From UBA2653 sp964572685 (lineage in GTDB: Bacteria; Pseudomonadota; Gammaproteobacteria; Legionellales; Legionellaceae), in contig CAZNFJ010000016.1 in assembly GCA_964572685.1 (NCBI GenBank), positions 1 to 42,765 on the forward strand: DNA of 42,765 nucleotides. The letters are read 5' to 3'. A model generated the notes under the pieces. That model did no database searches. It saw only the letters and a program-made list of their open reading frames with translations, and was not told where the DNA came from. Position numbers and translations under genes: made by a program. Every line of letters starts with the position of its first letter. Position 1 is the stretch's first letter. Shown piece by piece: positions 34,821 through 42,580 of this stretch.

Positions 34821-34843
34821 AAGATGTATTTGCAATACATCTT
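34821..34843. promoter_or_regulatory. NsrR operator
   Basis: An 11-1-11 palindrome: AAGATGTATTT (34821-34831), one central base, and CAATACATCTT (34833-34843). The arms match at 10 of 11 positions and agree closely with the published NsrR consensus of two AAGATGYATTT half-sites. It overlaps the -10 hexamer of the globin promoter and lies between it and the divergent nsrR gene. Binding would repress the globin-reductase operon and probably nsrR itself until NO attacks the Fe-S cluster. Confidence 0.88.
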
Positions 34844-34867
34844 ATAAAAAGAAATAATAGCGGTCAA
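34839..34867 (-). promoter_or_regulatory. Sigma-70 promoter of the globin-reductase operon
   Basis: On the minus strand, TTGACC (34862-34867) and TAAGAT (34839-34844) are separated by 17 nt. The -10 shares five bases with the NsrR operator, so repressor and RNA polymerase cannot bind together. Confidence 0.65.
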
Positions 34868-34889
34868 GAGATTTTTTTAGGAATTCAGG

Positions 34890-35342
34890 ATGCAACTCAC
34901 ACAGTTTACCGATTACTCTTTGCGTGCATTAATTTATATTGCCTTAAGAAAAGATTCTTGTACGATTCAAGATATTGCCAATGCTTACAATATTTCAGTC
35001 CATCATATGGTCAAGATCATCCATCATCTGGCAAAACTTGAACTTATTCACACCACAAGGGGAAAAGGCGGCGGCATAACCATGGCGGTCGCGCCTGAGA
35101 CTATTAACATAGGAAAGATTATTCAAACACTAGAGCCTCATTTCGACTTGGTCCCCTGCTTTAATCAAGAGAAAGCCAATTGTTGCATAGCCCCTGCTTG
35201 TCATTTGAAAAAAATATTATATGAAGCGCGGCTTGCCTTTATCAATGTACTAAATGCTTATACCCTGGCGGATGTGTTGCATAATCCAGATGAATTGGCT
35301 GGCTTTCTTCATCTAAAATCGATAAGTGCCACCAATCTTTAG
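34890..35342 (+). CDS. nsrR: Rrf2-family NO-sensing repressor NsrR
   Basis: 150 residues with an N-terminal winged helix beginning MQLTQFTDYSLRALIYIAL, nearly the NsrR signature, and GKGGGITMA in the wing. Cys90, Cys98 or Cys99, and Cys104 match the three cluster ligands of NsrR, spaced much like those of the E. coli protein. NsrR holds an iron-sulfur cluster that NO destroys, relieving repression of NO-detoxification genes. AGGA 7 nt before the ATG fixes the start. It is divergent from the globin operon, with the operator between them. Confidence 0.93.
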   Translation: MQLTQFTDYSLRALIYIALRKDSCTIQDIANAYNISVHHMVKIIHHLAKLELIHTTRGKGGGITMAVAPETINIGKIIQTLEPHFDLVPCFNQEKANCCIAPACHLKKILYEARLAFINVLNAYTLADVLHNPDELAGFLHLKSISATNL

Positions 35343-35519
35343 ATCCTGGGATAATAATTCTTGATAACTACAACTAGTTAATGAAAAACTAAGGAGATAA
35401 ATCAAAAAAACCTTTTTTAACATCAACCACACCAAAAAATAAAACAACTGGCAAGTATAGTATCACGTATGAATGAAAACTTGCGATTTTATAAAGATTG
35501 GTCATGATATATAAATATT
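35343..35519. other. Intergenic sequence without recognisable content
   Basis: No coding frame, terminator or promoter stands out between nsrR and the alcohol dehydrogenase remnant. The stretch is A/T-rich. Confidence 0.4.
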
Positions 35520-35747
35520 AATGTCAGATACTCATCAAATCAATTTGGTGGCATTCAAGAAACACAAGAGATGCTTTATTTTTGTGAACAACATCAAATC
35601 ATAGCTGATATTGAATTGATAGGAATACAACAAGTCAACAAAGGCTATGAGCACATGCTTAAATCCGATGTCATTATCGATTTGTATTGGATATGGCATC
35701 ACTTTAAAAAAGCGTGTTATACTAAATTAATTGATAAAAAATGGTAA
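35520..35747 (+). pseudogene. Zinc alcohol dehydrogenase (YahK/AdhC-like) C-terminal remnant
   Basis: The in-frame translation contains GGIQETQEMLYFCEQHQ, then IADIELIGIQQVNKGYEHMLKSDV. This matches the C-terminus of NADP-dependent cinnamyl/YahK-type medium-chain dehydrogenases ('EMLxFCAEH...IELIxxxxINxAYERMLKSDV'). The first 280 or so residues, including the zinc and cofactor sites, are missing. The frame runs off into unrelated codons before stopping at 35745-35747. The 3' end overlaps the yciB promoter region. Confidence 0.75.
35715..35723 (+). promoter_or_regulatory. Extended -10 promoter for yciB
   Basis: TGTTATACT is an extended -10 (TGn plus TATACT). No -35 lies at normal spacing, which is tolerated for extended -10 promoters. 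A start site near 35730 would give a leader of about 23 nt to the ATG at 35753. Confidence 0.45.
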
Positions 35748-35752
35748 AAACT

Positions 35753-36292
35753 ATGCAAACACTTTTTGATTTTTTCCCACTGGTTCTTTTTTTCTTATGT
35801 TATAAGTTATTTGGTATCTATGTGGCAACTGCATCTGCGATGGTGGCCTCATGTGTACAAGTCTTTTTTTACCGCATTCGACATCAACGTTTTGAGACGA
35901 TGCAGCTAGTCAGTATGGCTCTCATCATGATCTTGGGCGGATTAACACTTGCTTTTCATAATCCCTGGTTTATTAAATGGAAACCAACCGTAATTTACTG
36001 GCTCACTGCAGCAGGTCTTTTAGGGACAGGTTGGTTTTCATCCAAACCACTGGTACAACGACTCATGGAAAAAAACATACAACTGCCTGAAGGCGTATGG
36101 AAGAAGCTTAACTATGCCTGGTCTATATTTTTTATTTGCATGGGCATAGCCAATCTTGCGGTGGCCTATCATTTTGATACCGATACTTGGGTTAATTTTA
36201 AATTGTTTGGCGGAACAGCTATTATGATTTTATTTATTCTTTTGCAGGCTTATTATCTAGCTAAACATGAAATCCCATCCACCAATGAGTAA
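35753..36292 (+). CDS. yciB: Septation protein A / inner-membrane protein YciB
   Basis: About 179 residues with five hydrophobic segments. The N-terminus LFDFFPLVLFFLCYK and the internal KWKPTVIYWL and GVWKKLNYAWSIFFICMGIANL are typical of YciB (also called IspA/IspZ), a conserved inner-membrane protein linked to septation and envelope maintenance. The frame has an earlier ATG at 35741; 35753 is preferred because the family begins directly before the DFFP motif. Neither start has a clear Shine-Dalgarno. It lies 5 nt before the response regulator gene, so the three genes to 38348 may form one transcript. Confidence 0.92.
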   Translation: MQTLFDFFPLVLFFLCYKLFGIYVATASAMVASCVQVFFYRIRHQRFETMQLVSMALIMILGGLTLAFHNPWFIKWKPTVIYWLTAAGLLGTGWFSSKPLVQRLMEKNIQLPEGVWKKLNYAWSIFFICMGIANLAVAYHFDTDTWVNFKLFGGTAIMILFILLQAYYLAKHEIPSTNE

Positions 36293-36297
36293 GTTTC

Positions 36298-36963
36298 ATG
36301 AAACTATTATTGATTGAAGATGATGTTGATTTGGCAGATGCTCTAAAAAAGGGACTTGAAAATCAGGACTTTCATGTCGACTGGGCAACTGACAGCCTCA
36401 ACGCAAACGATCATATTCAAAAATATGACTATGATTTATTAATTCTTGATATCGGTCTTCCTTTGTTATCTGGCCTTGATTTTTTAAAATCCTTTCGCAA
36501 AACCAACTTAAAAACACCCGTAATCATACTCACCGCTCGCGATAGTACCGAAGACTGTGTCGGCGCCTTAAATCTCGGCGCGGATGACTATATGACCAAA
36601 CCTTTTGATTTAAGTGAGTTGATTGCCCGTATTTACGCAAAAATCAGACGCAGTGCAGATCATCCTCAATCGGTTTTAACATATCAACACATCGAACTCG
36701 ATCCCGACGCTCATACCGTTCAAGTACATCATCAACCGGTGTATCTGTCTCGTCGAGAATTTAGTTTACTTAAAAAATTTTTAGAAAACCCAGGTAAAGT
36801 CTTATCCCGAGATAGTTTAATGCAAGCCATTTACGACTGGGATGATGAAGTGGACAGTAACACCCTTGAAGTGCACATTCATAATCTCAGAAAAAAACTA
36901 GATACTCATTTAATACGAACAATTCGAGGTATTGGATATATTCTTGAAAAAATAAAAATATGA
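36298..36963 (+). CDS. OmpR-family response regulator (QseB/PmrA-like)
   Basis: 221 residues: a receiver domain with acidic pocket EDD at 7-9, phosphoacceptor Asp51 in LILDIGLP, the T of ILTARD and Lys in DDYMTKPF. A winged-helix DNA-binding domain follows (about 125-220), with LSRREFSLL and DSNTLEVHIHNLRKKL. The latter segment and the overall sequence are closest to the QseB/PmrA/TctD branch. In Legionella and Coxiella PmrA controls type IV secretion genes and effectors; that this is the orthologue cannot be shown from the window. The stop overlaps the kinase start (ATGA). Confidence 0.92.
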   Translation: MKLLLIEDDVDLADALKKGLENQDFHVDWATDSLNANDHIQKYDYDLLILDIGLPLLSGLDFLKSFRKTNLKTPVIILTARDSTEDCVGALNLGADDYMTKPFDLSELIARIYAKIRRSADHPQSVLTYQHIELDPDAHTVQVHHQPVYLSRREFSLLKKFLENPGKVLSRDSLMQAIYDWDDEVDSNTLEVHIHNLRKKLDTHLIRTIRGIGYILEKIKI

Positions 36964-38348
36964 TGATTCAATCCATTCGAGCAAGTATTTTTTTATACTT
37001 GGGAATATGCCTTCTCATCACAACCTTATGGGTTTCATTTTCGACACACTATTTTTTTAATCGTCAAGATATTCGGCAACACTTAGATGCCATGTTGGCA
37101 ATGACGGCGCTCTCAGTTAGTGCAGGACTTGAAAGCAATTCCCCTCACGATCTTCAAAAAATGATTGATCTGCCTTCTCAATTTCAATCTATTCACTCCA
37201 GTCATCTAAAAATGCCTGCTTATCAAATCAGTATTTATAATCAGCAATTCAAGGTATTAAGCCACTCTCAAAATGCACCCAATTGGCAAAACACACTTAA
37301 TTTAAAACCAGGATTTCAAACAAAAAAACAATGGCGTATATTTATTAGTTATAATCAAAAAAATAGAGATTATATTTTGGTGGCACAAGAACTTCATACA
37401 CGAAACGCCATTATTCAATCCATTATCCTCAAAGATCTATCCATTTTATTTTTTGTATTACCTGTCATGGGATTATTCATCTGGATATTGATCAACAAAG
37501 GTTTACAACCACTCAATCAAGTCATTTCCCAAGTTCGAAAACGTCACCCGGAACATCTGCAACCTTTAAAGGTACTTCATACACCCAAAGAAATCCAACC
37601 ACTGATTATTGAAATCAATCAATTGTTACAACGTTTAAAAGAAGGCCTTGCACGAGAGCAACACTTTGCCGCCGACGCTGCCCATGAAATCCGAACACCA
37701 CTCGCCATCATTAAAACACTAGCACAAACAGCCTTAAATTCAAATAATGGAAAAGAGAGCGAACTTGCTTTAAGGAAAATCATTGATAATGTCGATAGAG
37801 GCACACATGTCATGATGCAACTCATGGACATGAGTAAGACAATGCCAGATATTCATAAAAAAGCCAATTTTAAAACCCTCAATCTTGCCAAATTAGCATC
37901 TGAGTGCTTATCCGAGCTTGTCCCACAAGCATTGGAAAAAAATATTGAGCTTGAATTTGAAACAGAAGCTCCTTGTCCGGATATTCATGGCAATCCGATA
38001 GCGCTTAATATTCTAATTCGAAATCTTGTTGACAACTCCATTCGATATTCACCCAAAGATACACATATCTATGTCACAATATATCCAACAGAAGAATCCG
38101 TGGTGCTAGAAGTTCGCGATGAAGGTCCAGGTATTCCGAAAGCAAAAAAAGACAAGGTTTTTGAGCGTTTCTATCGTGCTCAAAACCAACACGCTCCTAA
38201 AGGCACAGGTCTTGGTCTTGCTATTGTCAAACAAATTGCAGAGCTTCATCATGCGCAATGGAGTCTCGAAGAACCTTTGTCAGGGACGGGAGTTATCTTT
38301 CGAGTATTTATTCCTATAGAAGATAAAAGAAATCCGTCCTTTTCTTAG
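36960..38348 (+). CDS. Sensor histidine kinase (QseC/PmrB-like)
   Basis: 462 residues. The first membrane helix is at about 9-30, followed by a periplasmic sensor of roughly 120 residues, then a second helix (about 160-182) and a HAMP-like linker. The dimerisation domain has the phospho-accepting His242 in AAHEIRTPLA. The HATPase has the N-box ILIRNLVDNSIRYS, the G1 box DEGPGIP, and GTGLGLAIVKQIAELH. It is complete and should phosphorylate the adjacent regulator. The input signal is unknown; QseC/PmrB relatives respond to metals, low pH or host signals. Confidence 0.92.
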   Translation: MMIQSIRASIFLYLGICLLITTLWVSFSTHYFFNRQDIRQHLDAMLAMTALSVSAGLESNSPHDLQKMIDLPSQFQSIHSSHLKMPAYQISIYNQQFKVLSHSQNAPNWQNTLNLKPGFQTKKQWRIFISYNQKNRDYILVAQELHTRNAIIQSIILKDLSILFFVLPVMGLFIWILINKGLQPLNQVISQVRKRHPEHLQPLKVLHTPKEIQPLIIEINQLLQRLKEGLAREQHFAADAAHEIRTPLAIIKTLAQTALNSNNGKESELALRKIIDNVDRGTHVMMQLMDMSKTMPDIHKKANFKTLNLAKLASECLSELVPQALEKNIELEFETEAPCPDIHGNPIALNILIRNLVDNSIRYSPKDTHIYVTIYPTEESVVLEVRDEGPGIPKAKKDKVFERFYRAQNQHAPKGTGLGLAIVKQIAELHHAQWSLEEPLSGTGVIFRVFIPIEDKRNPSFS

Positions 38349-38352
38349 AATC

Positions 38353-38832
38353 TTAGTTTTTAAAAAGAAAACCCGCTGATTGAATACCAGCAAGTACCGC
38401 TTGCTCATCATGATCGGAGGTATCGCCACTCGCTCCAACAGCACCAATAATATGGTGTTGTGCATTTAAAACCAAAACTCCGCCAGGTGATGAAATTAAA
38501 CGCCCTTTAGATGCAGTGCTGGCGCCTTCCATAAACCCCGGAATTTCTTTTGATTTGTTATAAAGCTCTCTCGACCCGATGCCCATACCCAATGCACCAT
38601 AGGCTTTGGCAAAAGCAATATCATATCTTAATATACCTGCACCATCTTGACGAGCAAAGGCTATCAAATGACCACCTGCATCCAAAACAGCAAAAGACAT
38701 CGGATGTAAAGATAACTTTTGACTTTCTTGCAATGCACCTTGAATAATAACATTTGCTTTATCCAAGCTTAAGTTTTCTGCCGCATGCAATAAAGCACTT
38801 AAAGACAACAATAAAATCCCAAAGAATTTCAT
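38353..38832 (-). CDS. Secreted GlcG/HbpS-family protein
   Basis: 159 residues with a signal peptide (MKFFGILLLSLSALLHA) and a single GlcG/HbpS (DUF336) domain. VLDAGGHLIAFARQDGA, KAYGALGMG and GGVLVLN, then GAVGASGDTSDHDEQ, are the conserved strands and loops. Family members bind haem, corrinoids or small ligands (HbpS senses haem in Streptomyces), and export fits a periplasmic ligand-binding role. Of two adjacent ATGs, 38832 is preferred because GGAGG lies 5 nt upstream. It converges on the histidine kinase with a 4-nt gap and follows ruvA by 11 nt. Confidence 0.88.
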   Translation of the reverse strand: MKFFGILLLSLSALLHAAENLSLDKANVIIQGALQESQKLSLHPMSFAVLDAGGHLIAFARQDGAGILRYDIAFAKAYGALGMGIGSRELYNKSKEIPGFMEGASTASKGRLISSPGGVLVLNAQHHIIGAVGASGDTSDHDEQAVLAGIQSAGFLFKN

Positions 38833-38843
38833 CATTTCCTCCC

Positions 38844-39434
38844 TTAATGTTTGGCAAGAACTTGTAAAGCTTTCTTAATTAAGCCTTGAGCGTCCAGCTC
38901 TTCTTGTTTAAATTTTTTAATTGCTTCTAGTGCTTCAAAACGTCGATATCCTAAGGCCTCTAGCGCACTTAAAGCTTCCGTTGCAGCATGAGCTTCAGGT
39001 AAAGTCACATCACCTGGCAAAATAATTTGATTTTTAAGAATATCTTGCATTTCGATTAATAATCGTTCTGCGGTTTTTTTACCGACACCCGGCAATTTGG
39101 TCAGCATGGTTTTATCTTGCAATTGAATACACTGAATCAGCATGCTTGGGCTAATCGTCGATAAAATAGCGATAGCCGATTTAGGACCAATACCATTGAC
39201 TTTAATCAGAGACTTGAAAAGTGTTCGCTCTTCTTGCTCTAAGAAACCATAAAGATTTATCGCATCTTCACGAACAATGGTTTGTATAAACAAATTTACG
39301 ATTTGGCGTTCCTGACTTAAAATTGTATAAGTGGGTGTTGTGGTTTCCACAGCATATCCCACACCATTGACATCAAGAACAATTAAATTCATGGTGGACC
39401 AATCAACAACTTTCCCAGATAACCAGGCTATCAT
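38844..39434 (-). CDS. ruvA: Holliday junction branch migration protein RuvA
   Basis: RuvA tetramers clamp the four-way junction and load the RuvB motor. This 196-residue protein has the N-terminal OB-fold (MIAWLSGKVVDW), then two helix-hairpin-helix motifs (LIKVNGIGPKSAIAIL and LTKLPGVGKKTAERLLIEM). The C-terminal RuvB-binding domain contains ALSALEALGYRRFEA. The start ATG overlaps the ruvC stop, with AGGAG upstream. ruvB is not adjacent: a GlcG-like gene follows instead. Confidence 0.97.
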   Translation of the reverse strand: MIAWLSGKVVDWSTMNLIVLDVNGVGYAVETTTPTYTILSQERQIVNLFIQTIVREDAINLYGFLEQEERTLFKSLIKVNGIGPKSAIAILSTISPSMLIQCIQLQDKTMLTKLPGVGKKTAERLLIEMQDILKNQIILPGDVTLPEAHAATEALSALEALGYRRFEALEAIKKFKQEELDAQGLIKKALQVLAKH

Positions 39435-39937
39435 GGTTTTCTCCTAAATGTACGTAATGCTAAAGCTTCATGATGTGCATGACAAATGGCCACAGCTAAA
39501 GCATCAGCGGCATCGGCTGGAGGCGATTGATTCAATTGCAATAACTCAACCACCATTTTTTGAACTTGTGTTTTTTCCGCGCCACCAAACCCAACAACTG
39601 CTTGTTTGATGGCACGTGGCGCATATTCAGCCACACGCAAAGAATGAATAGAACAAGCCACCATGGCCGCTCCTCTGGCGTGCCCTAGTTTTAAAGCAGA
39701 CATGACATTATCTCTTAAAAAAACTTGCTCAATCGCAACCTCTTGAGGACGGTAAATATCAATTACTTCCTGAATTCCTTGGTATATCAGCCCCAGTCTT
39801 GCAGAGAGGGTTTCCGCCTGTGTTGTACGAATACAACCACTGGCTAGATACGCTATTTGGTTTGTCATGTTCTTCACATGCACCACACCAAATCCTGTGA
39901 CTCGAGAGCCTGGGTCTATCCCTAAGATAATGGTCAT
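39431..39937 (-). CDS. ruvC: Holliday junction resolvase RuvC
   Basis: RuvC nicks Holliday junctions symmetrically. The 168-residue protein has the RNase H-like fold with metal-binding Asp8 in ILGIDPGSRVTGFG, the Glu in VAIEQVF, and the C-terminal Asp pair in PPADAADALAVAICH. All catalytic acidic residues are present. It lies 6 nt downstream of yebC and overlaps ruvA by 4 nt, the conserved gammaproteobacterial order yebC-ruvC-ruvA. Confidence 0.97.
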   Translation of the reverse strand: MTIILGIDPGSRVTGFGVVHVKNMTNQIAYLASGCIRTTQAETLSARLGLIYQGIQEVIDIYRPQEVAIEQVFLRDNVMSALKLGHARGAAMVACSIHSLRVAEYAPRAIKQAVVGFGGAEKTQVQKMVVELLQLNQSPPADAADALAVAICHAHHEALALRTFRRKP

Positions 39938-39943
39938 AATGTC

Positions 39944-40660
39944 CTAGATTTCAGCGTTGTAATACACCTCTTGTACATCATCCAAATCTTCCAATGCATC
40001 AATCATTTTCATCAAACTGACCGCAGCATCCCCTTCTACAGCAATCAAGTTTCCAGCAGACATAGCTATTTGCGATTGCTCAACGGTAATTTGCTTTTCA
40101 CTTAAGCCCGCTAAAATCACATGATAATCTTCAGGTGCGGTGATACAGATGAAATGCTCATCCTCTTCAATGATATCTTCCACGCCTAATTCTATCAGTT
40201 GTTCCATAAGGGCATCTTTATCACCTGTGATAGCAACAATGATTTCACCTTGCTTATTAAATAAATATGAAACTGAACCATCGGTGCCTAAATTGCCACC
40301 GTATTTGGTGAAACAATGTCGCACTTCAGATACGGTGCGATTTTTATTATCACTTAAACAATCTACTAGAATTGCAACCCCTTGTGGACCATAACCTTCA
40401 TATCTCATTTCCGCCATATTGGCGCCTTCTAAGCCACCCGCACCGCGCTTAATAGCATTATCAATGGTGTCACGTTTCATATTGGCTTTTAATGATTTGG
40501 TGACCACATCGCGCAATCTTGAATTGGTTGACTCATCTGCGCCACCCATGCGAGCAGCCACAGTGATCTCACGAATTAATTTGGTAAAAATTTTTCCGCG
40601 TTTAGCGTCTTGTACGCTTTTACGAAACTTGATATTAGCCCATTTACTATGACCTGCCAT
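39944..40660 (-). CDS. yebC: YebC/TACO1-family protein
   Basis: 238 residues beginning MAGHSKWANIKFRKSVQDAKRG, the family signature, with GGADESTNSRLRDVV and YEGYGPQGVAILVD. YebC proteins have been described as DNA-binding regulators and more recently as translation factors relieving ribosome pauses at proline stretches; mitochondrial TACO1 is the homologue. It heads the yebC-ruvC-ruvA operon and is divergent from hmgA. Confidence 0.97.
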   Translation of the reverse strand: MAGHSKWANIKFRKSVQDAKRGKIFTKLIREITVAARMGGADESTNSRLRDVVTKSLKANMKRDTIDNAIKRGAGGLEGANMAEMRYEGYGPQGVAILVDCLSDNKNRTVSEVRHCFTKYGGNLGTDGSVSYLFNKQGEIIVAITGDKDALMEQLIELGVEDIIEEDEHFICITAPEDYHVILAGLSEKQITVEQSQIAMSAGNLIAVEGDAAVSLMKMIDALEDLDDVQEVYYNAEI

Positions 40661-40710
40661 ACAAACCTCTAAAAATGTTCATTTCACACAATATATTTTT
40701 TCCTTAGAAT

Positions 40711-40731
40711 ACTATATATTTGAAATATAGT
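40711..40731. repeat. Inverted repeat between divergent yebC and hmgA
   Basis: ACTATAT and ATATAGT form perfect 7-bp arms around a 7-nt centre. It lies 51 nt from yebC and 35 nt from hmgA and could be a regulator site, but A/T-rich repeats of this size also arise by chance. Confidence 0.3.
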
Positions 40732-40765
40732 GGACCCTTACCCTTAAAAAAAAGGCAAAAAAAAC

Positions 40766-42037
40766 ATGCTTAACCATGGATTTGGTAATTATTTTTCCAG
40801 TGAAGCCATCGAAGGCGTTTTACCACAACATCAAAATGCTCCTCTTCACTGTTCTTTTGAACTTTATGCTGAACAAATCAATGGGAGTGCTTTTACTCGC
40901 GCACGTCATCAAAACTTAAAAACCTGGATGTATCGCCTACTCCCAAGTACAACACATCATCACCGCCCTTTTGAGATATCAAAACATCAATTTCAAAAGC
41001 CCCTTCTTGAATTTCAGCCACCACATCCGATGCGTTGGAGTGCACTTCCGGCACCGAAAAAAAATCAAAGTTTTATTAAAGATACCCTGCATATTGCTTC
41101 CAGTGGACAAACCAAATCCTTATATATTTACAATTTATCTGAATCAATGCATCAAGAATGCTTTGTCAATCATGATGCTGAAATGTTATTTATTCCTTAC
41201 GTCGGGCAAATTGAAATCATCACCGAATTGGGTATTTTGCAGATAGAGCCTTTTCAAATTGCAGTCGTCCCACGAGGCATTGGATTTGCCATTCATCTCA
41301 AAACGCCTTTTGCACAAGGATATCTATTAGAAAATCAAGGATTACCATTAAAACTACCTGAATTAGGATTAATGGGGGCTAATGCATTGGCTAATCCCAG
41401 AGATTTTGAGTACCCAAAATCTCATTTCGAACAACACTGCCAACCCCACCATCTTTTTGTTAAATCACAAGGTAAAATATGGGAGAAAACCATCAAACGA
41501 TCGATTTTTGATGTGGTGGCCTGGCATGGCAACTATGCACCCTATCGTTATGACTTGAGACATTTTAATACCCTCAATACGGTTAGTTTTGACCACCCCG
41601 ACCCGAGCATTTTTACAGTATTAACATCTGATAGTGCCATACCCGGTATCGCAAGCCTTGATTTCGTCATTTTTTCATCACGCTGGCTGGTTGCAGAACA
41701 TACCTTTCGTCTGCCTTATTTTCATCGCAATGTAATGAGCGAACTCATGGGCCATATTCACGGTCAATATGATGCCAAAGATGAACAATTTGAGAAAGGT
41801 GGTGTGAGTATTCACAATCAAATGACAGCACATGGACCTGATTTTAAGAGTTGGCAAAAAGAAATGAAAAGAAGTGATGAATCCCCACAAAAAATCGATC
41901 ATACCTTATCATTTATGCTTGAGTCATCTGAAGTCTGGCATGTCACTCAAGCATATTTTATGCATACAAGTTTTCAAAATAACTATGGCGATTGTTGGAA
42001 TGGTTTCCCGATTGCCGAAACAAGGAGTTCAACATGA
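40766..42037 (+). CDS. hmgA: Homogentisate 1,2-dioxygenase
   Basis: This non-haem iron enzyme opens the ring of homogentisate to maleylacetoacetate in tyrosine and phenylalanine breakdown. The protein has 423 residues, normal for the family, and starts MLNHGFGNYFSSEA. The iron ligands can be placed: His320 and Glu326 in FHRNVMSE, and His356 in TAHGPD. Spacings of 6 and 36 residues equal those of human HGD (His335, Glu341, His371). No other tyrosine-catabolism gene (hpd, maiA, fahA) is in the window. In Legionella, homogentisate oxidises to a brown pigment that reduces iron, so this enzyme limits pigment formation. Its stop overlaps the next gene by 4 nt. Confidence 0.96.
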   Translation: MLNHGFGNYFSSEAIEGVLPQHQNAPLHCSFELYAEQINGSAFTRARHQNLKTWMYRLLPSTTHHHRPFEISKHQFQKPLLEFQPPHPMRWSALPAPKKNQSFIKDTLHIASSGQTKSLYIYNLSESMHQECFVNHDAEMLFIPYVGQIEIITELGILQIEPFQIAVVPRGIGFAIHLKTPFAQGYLLENQGLPLKLPELGLMGANALANPRDFEYPKSHFEQHCQPHHLFVKSQGKIWEKTIKRSIFDVVAWHGNYAPYRYDLRHFNTLNTVSFDHPDPSIFTVLTSDSAIPGIASLDFVIFSSRWLVAEHTFRLPYFHRNVMSELMGHIHGQYDAKDEQFEKGGVSIHNQMTAHGPDFKSWQKEMKRSDESPQKIDHTLSFMLESSEVWHVTQAYFMHTSFQNNYGDCWNGFPIAETRSST

Positions 42038-42279
42038 AGTTATCTGTACTTTTATTTGGTGCATTGTTCTGCTGTCAGGCCATGGCCATGTCCAAAGCCA
42101 ATGACAATATTTGCCTAAAAACCAGAAGTTGCAACCAAGATACCGATTGTAAAATGTATGCCGTCAAACACGGTTGCCATAGCATTTGTTACACCAAAAA
42201 AATCAAAAACTACAAAGATGAAATCATCAACTGCCAACCACAATGCATTTGTGAAAATCGTTTGAACAAGAAAGCTTAA
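42034..42279 (+). CDS. Small secreted cysteine-rich protein
   Basis: 81 residues. The ATG at 42034 overlaps the hmgA stop (ATGA), and the protein begins with a clear signal peptide, MKLSVLLFGALFCCQAMA. The mature part is about 63 residues with eight Cys in the pattern C-x5-C-x5-C-x8-C-x3-C-x14-C-x3-C-x-C, enough for four disulfides. The CNQDTDC segment recalls WAP-type four-disulfide cores of eukaryotic protease inhibitors, but the match is loose. It is probably exported to the periplasm or beyond. Function unknown. Confidence 0.75.
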   Translation: MKLSVLLFGALFCCQAMAMSKANDNICLKTRSCNQDTDCKMYAVKHGCHSICYTKKIKNYKDEIINCQPQCICENRLNKKA

Positions 42280-42287
42280 CACAAATA

Positions 42288-42309
42288 GTTTGCCCTATTA
42301 TGGGCAAAC
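42288..42309 (+). terminator. Hairpin after the hmgA operon
   Basis: GTTTGCCC and GGGCAAAC pair perfectly across a 6-nt loop, 8 nt after the stop of the Cys-rich gene. No U-tract follows, so it may protect the mRNA end while the stronger hairpin at 42348 terminates. Confidence 0.5.
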
Positions 42310-42347
42310 GCCAATGTCTCATCTTCTAAAACAAAGGTTAGGGTTTT

Positions 42348-42390
42348 GTTGCTTATGAAAATCATCTGTGATTTTCATAAGCAACTTTTT
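42348..42390 (+). terminator. Strong rho-independent terminator
   Basis: GTTGCTTATGAAAATCA and TGATTTTCATAAGCAAC form a perfect 17-bp stem with a 4-nt loop, followed by TTTTT. It ends rightward transcription from hmgA. On the other strand it covers the end of the minus-strand frame 42362-42580. Confidence 0.75.
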
Positions 42391-42580
42391 CACTCAAAGA
42401 AGATTCTTTTATGTTTTTTAGACTTTGTGATGCTTGCTTAGTATGTTTACCCGTTAGTATGGCCACAAAAATATGTTTTAAATCTCCCTTTAAATCTCCC
42501 CTATCGCTTTTCTCACTTAAATCATAATTAACGTCAGTTCGACATTGAATTTCTAACAAGCAATCAGTTGTTTTGAACAT
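42362..42580 (-). other. Doubtful ORF next to the IS982 element
   Basis: A 72-residue frame with a charged C-terminal half (SEKSDRGDLKGDLKHIF, then QASQSLKNIKESSLSEK). No family is recognised. Its first 28 nt overlap the transposase end, and its stop falls inside the 17-bp terminator stem, which argues against an independent gene. It may be a remnant of a gene cut by the IS. Confidence 0.25.
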
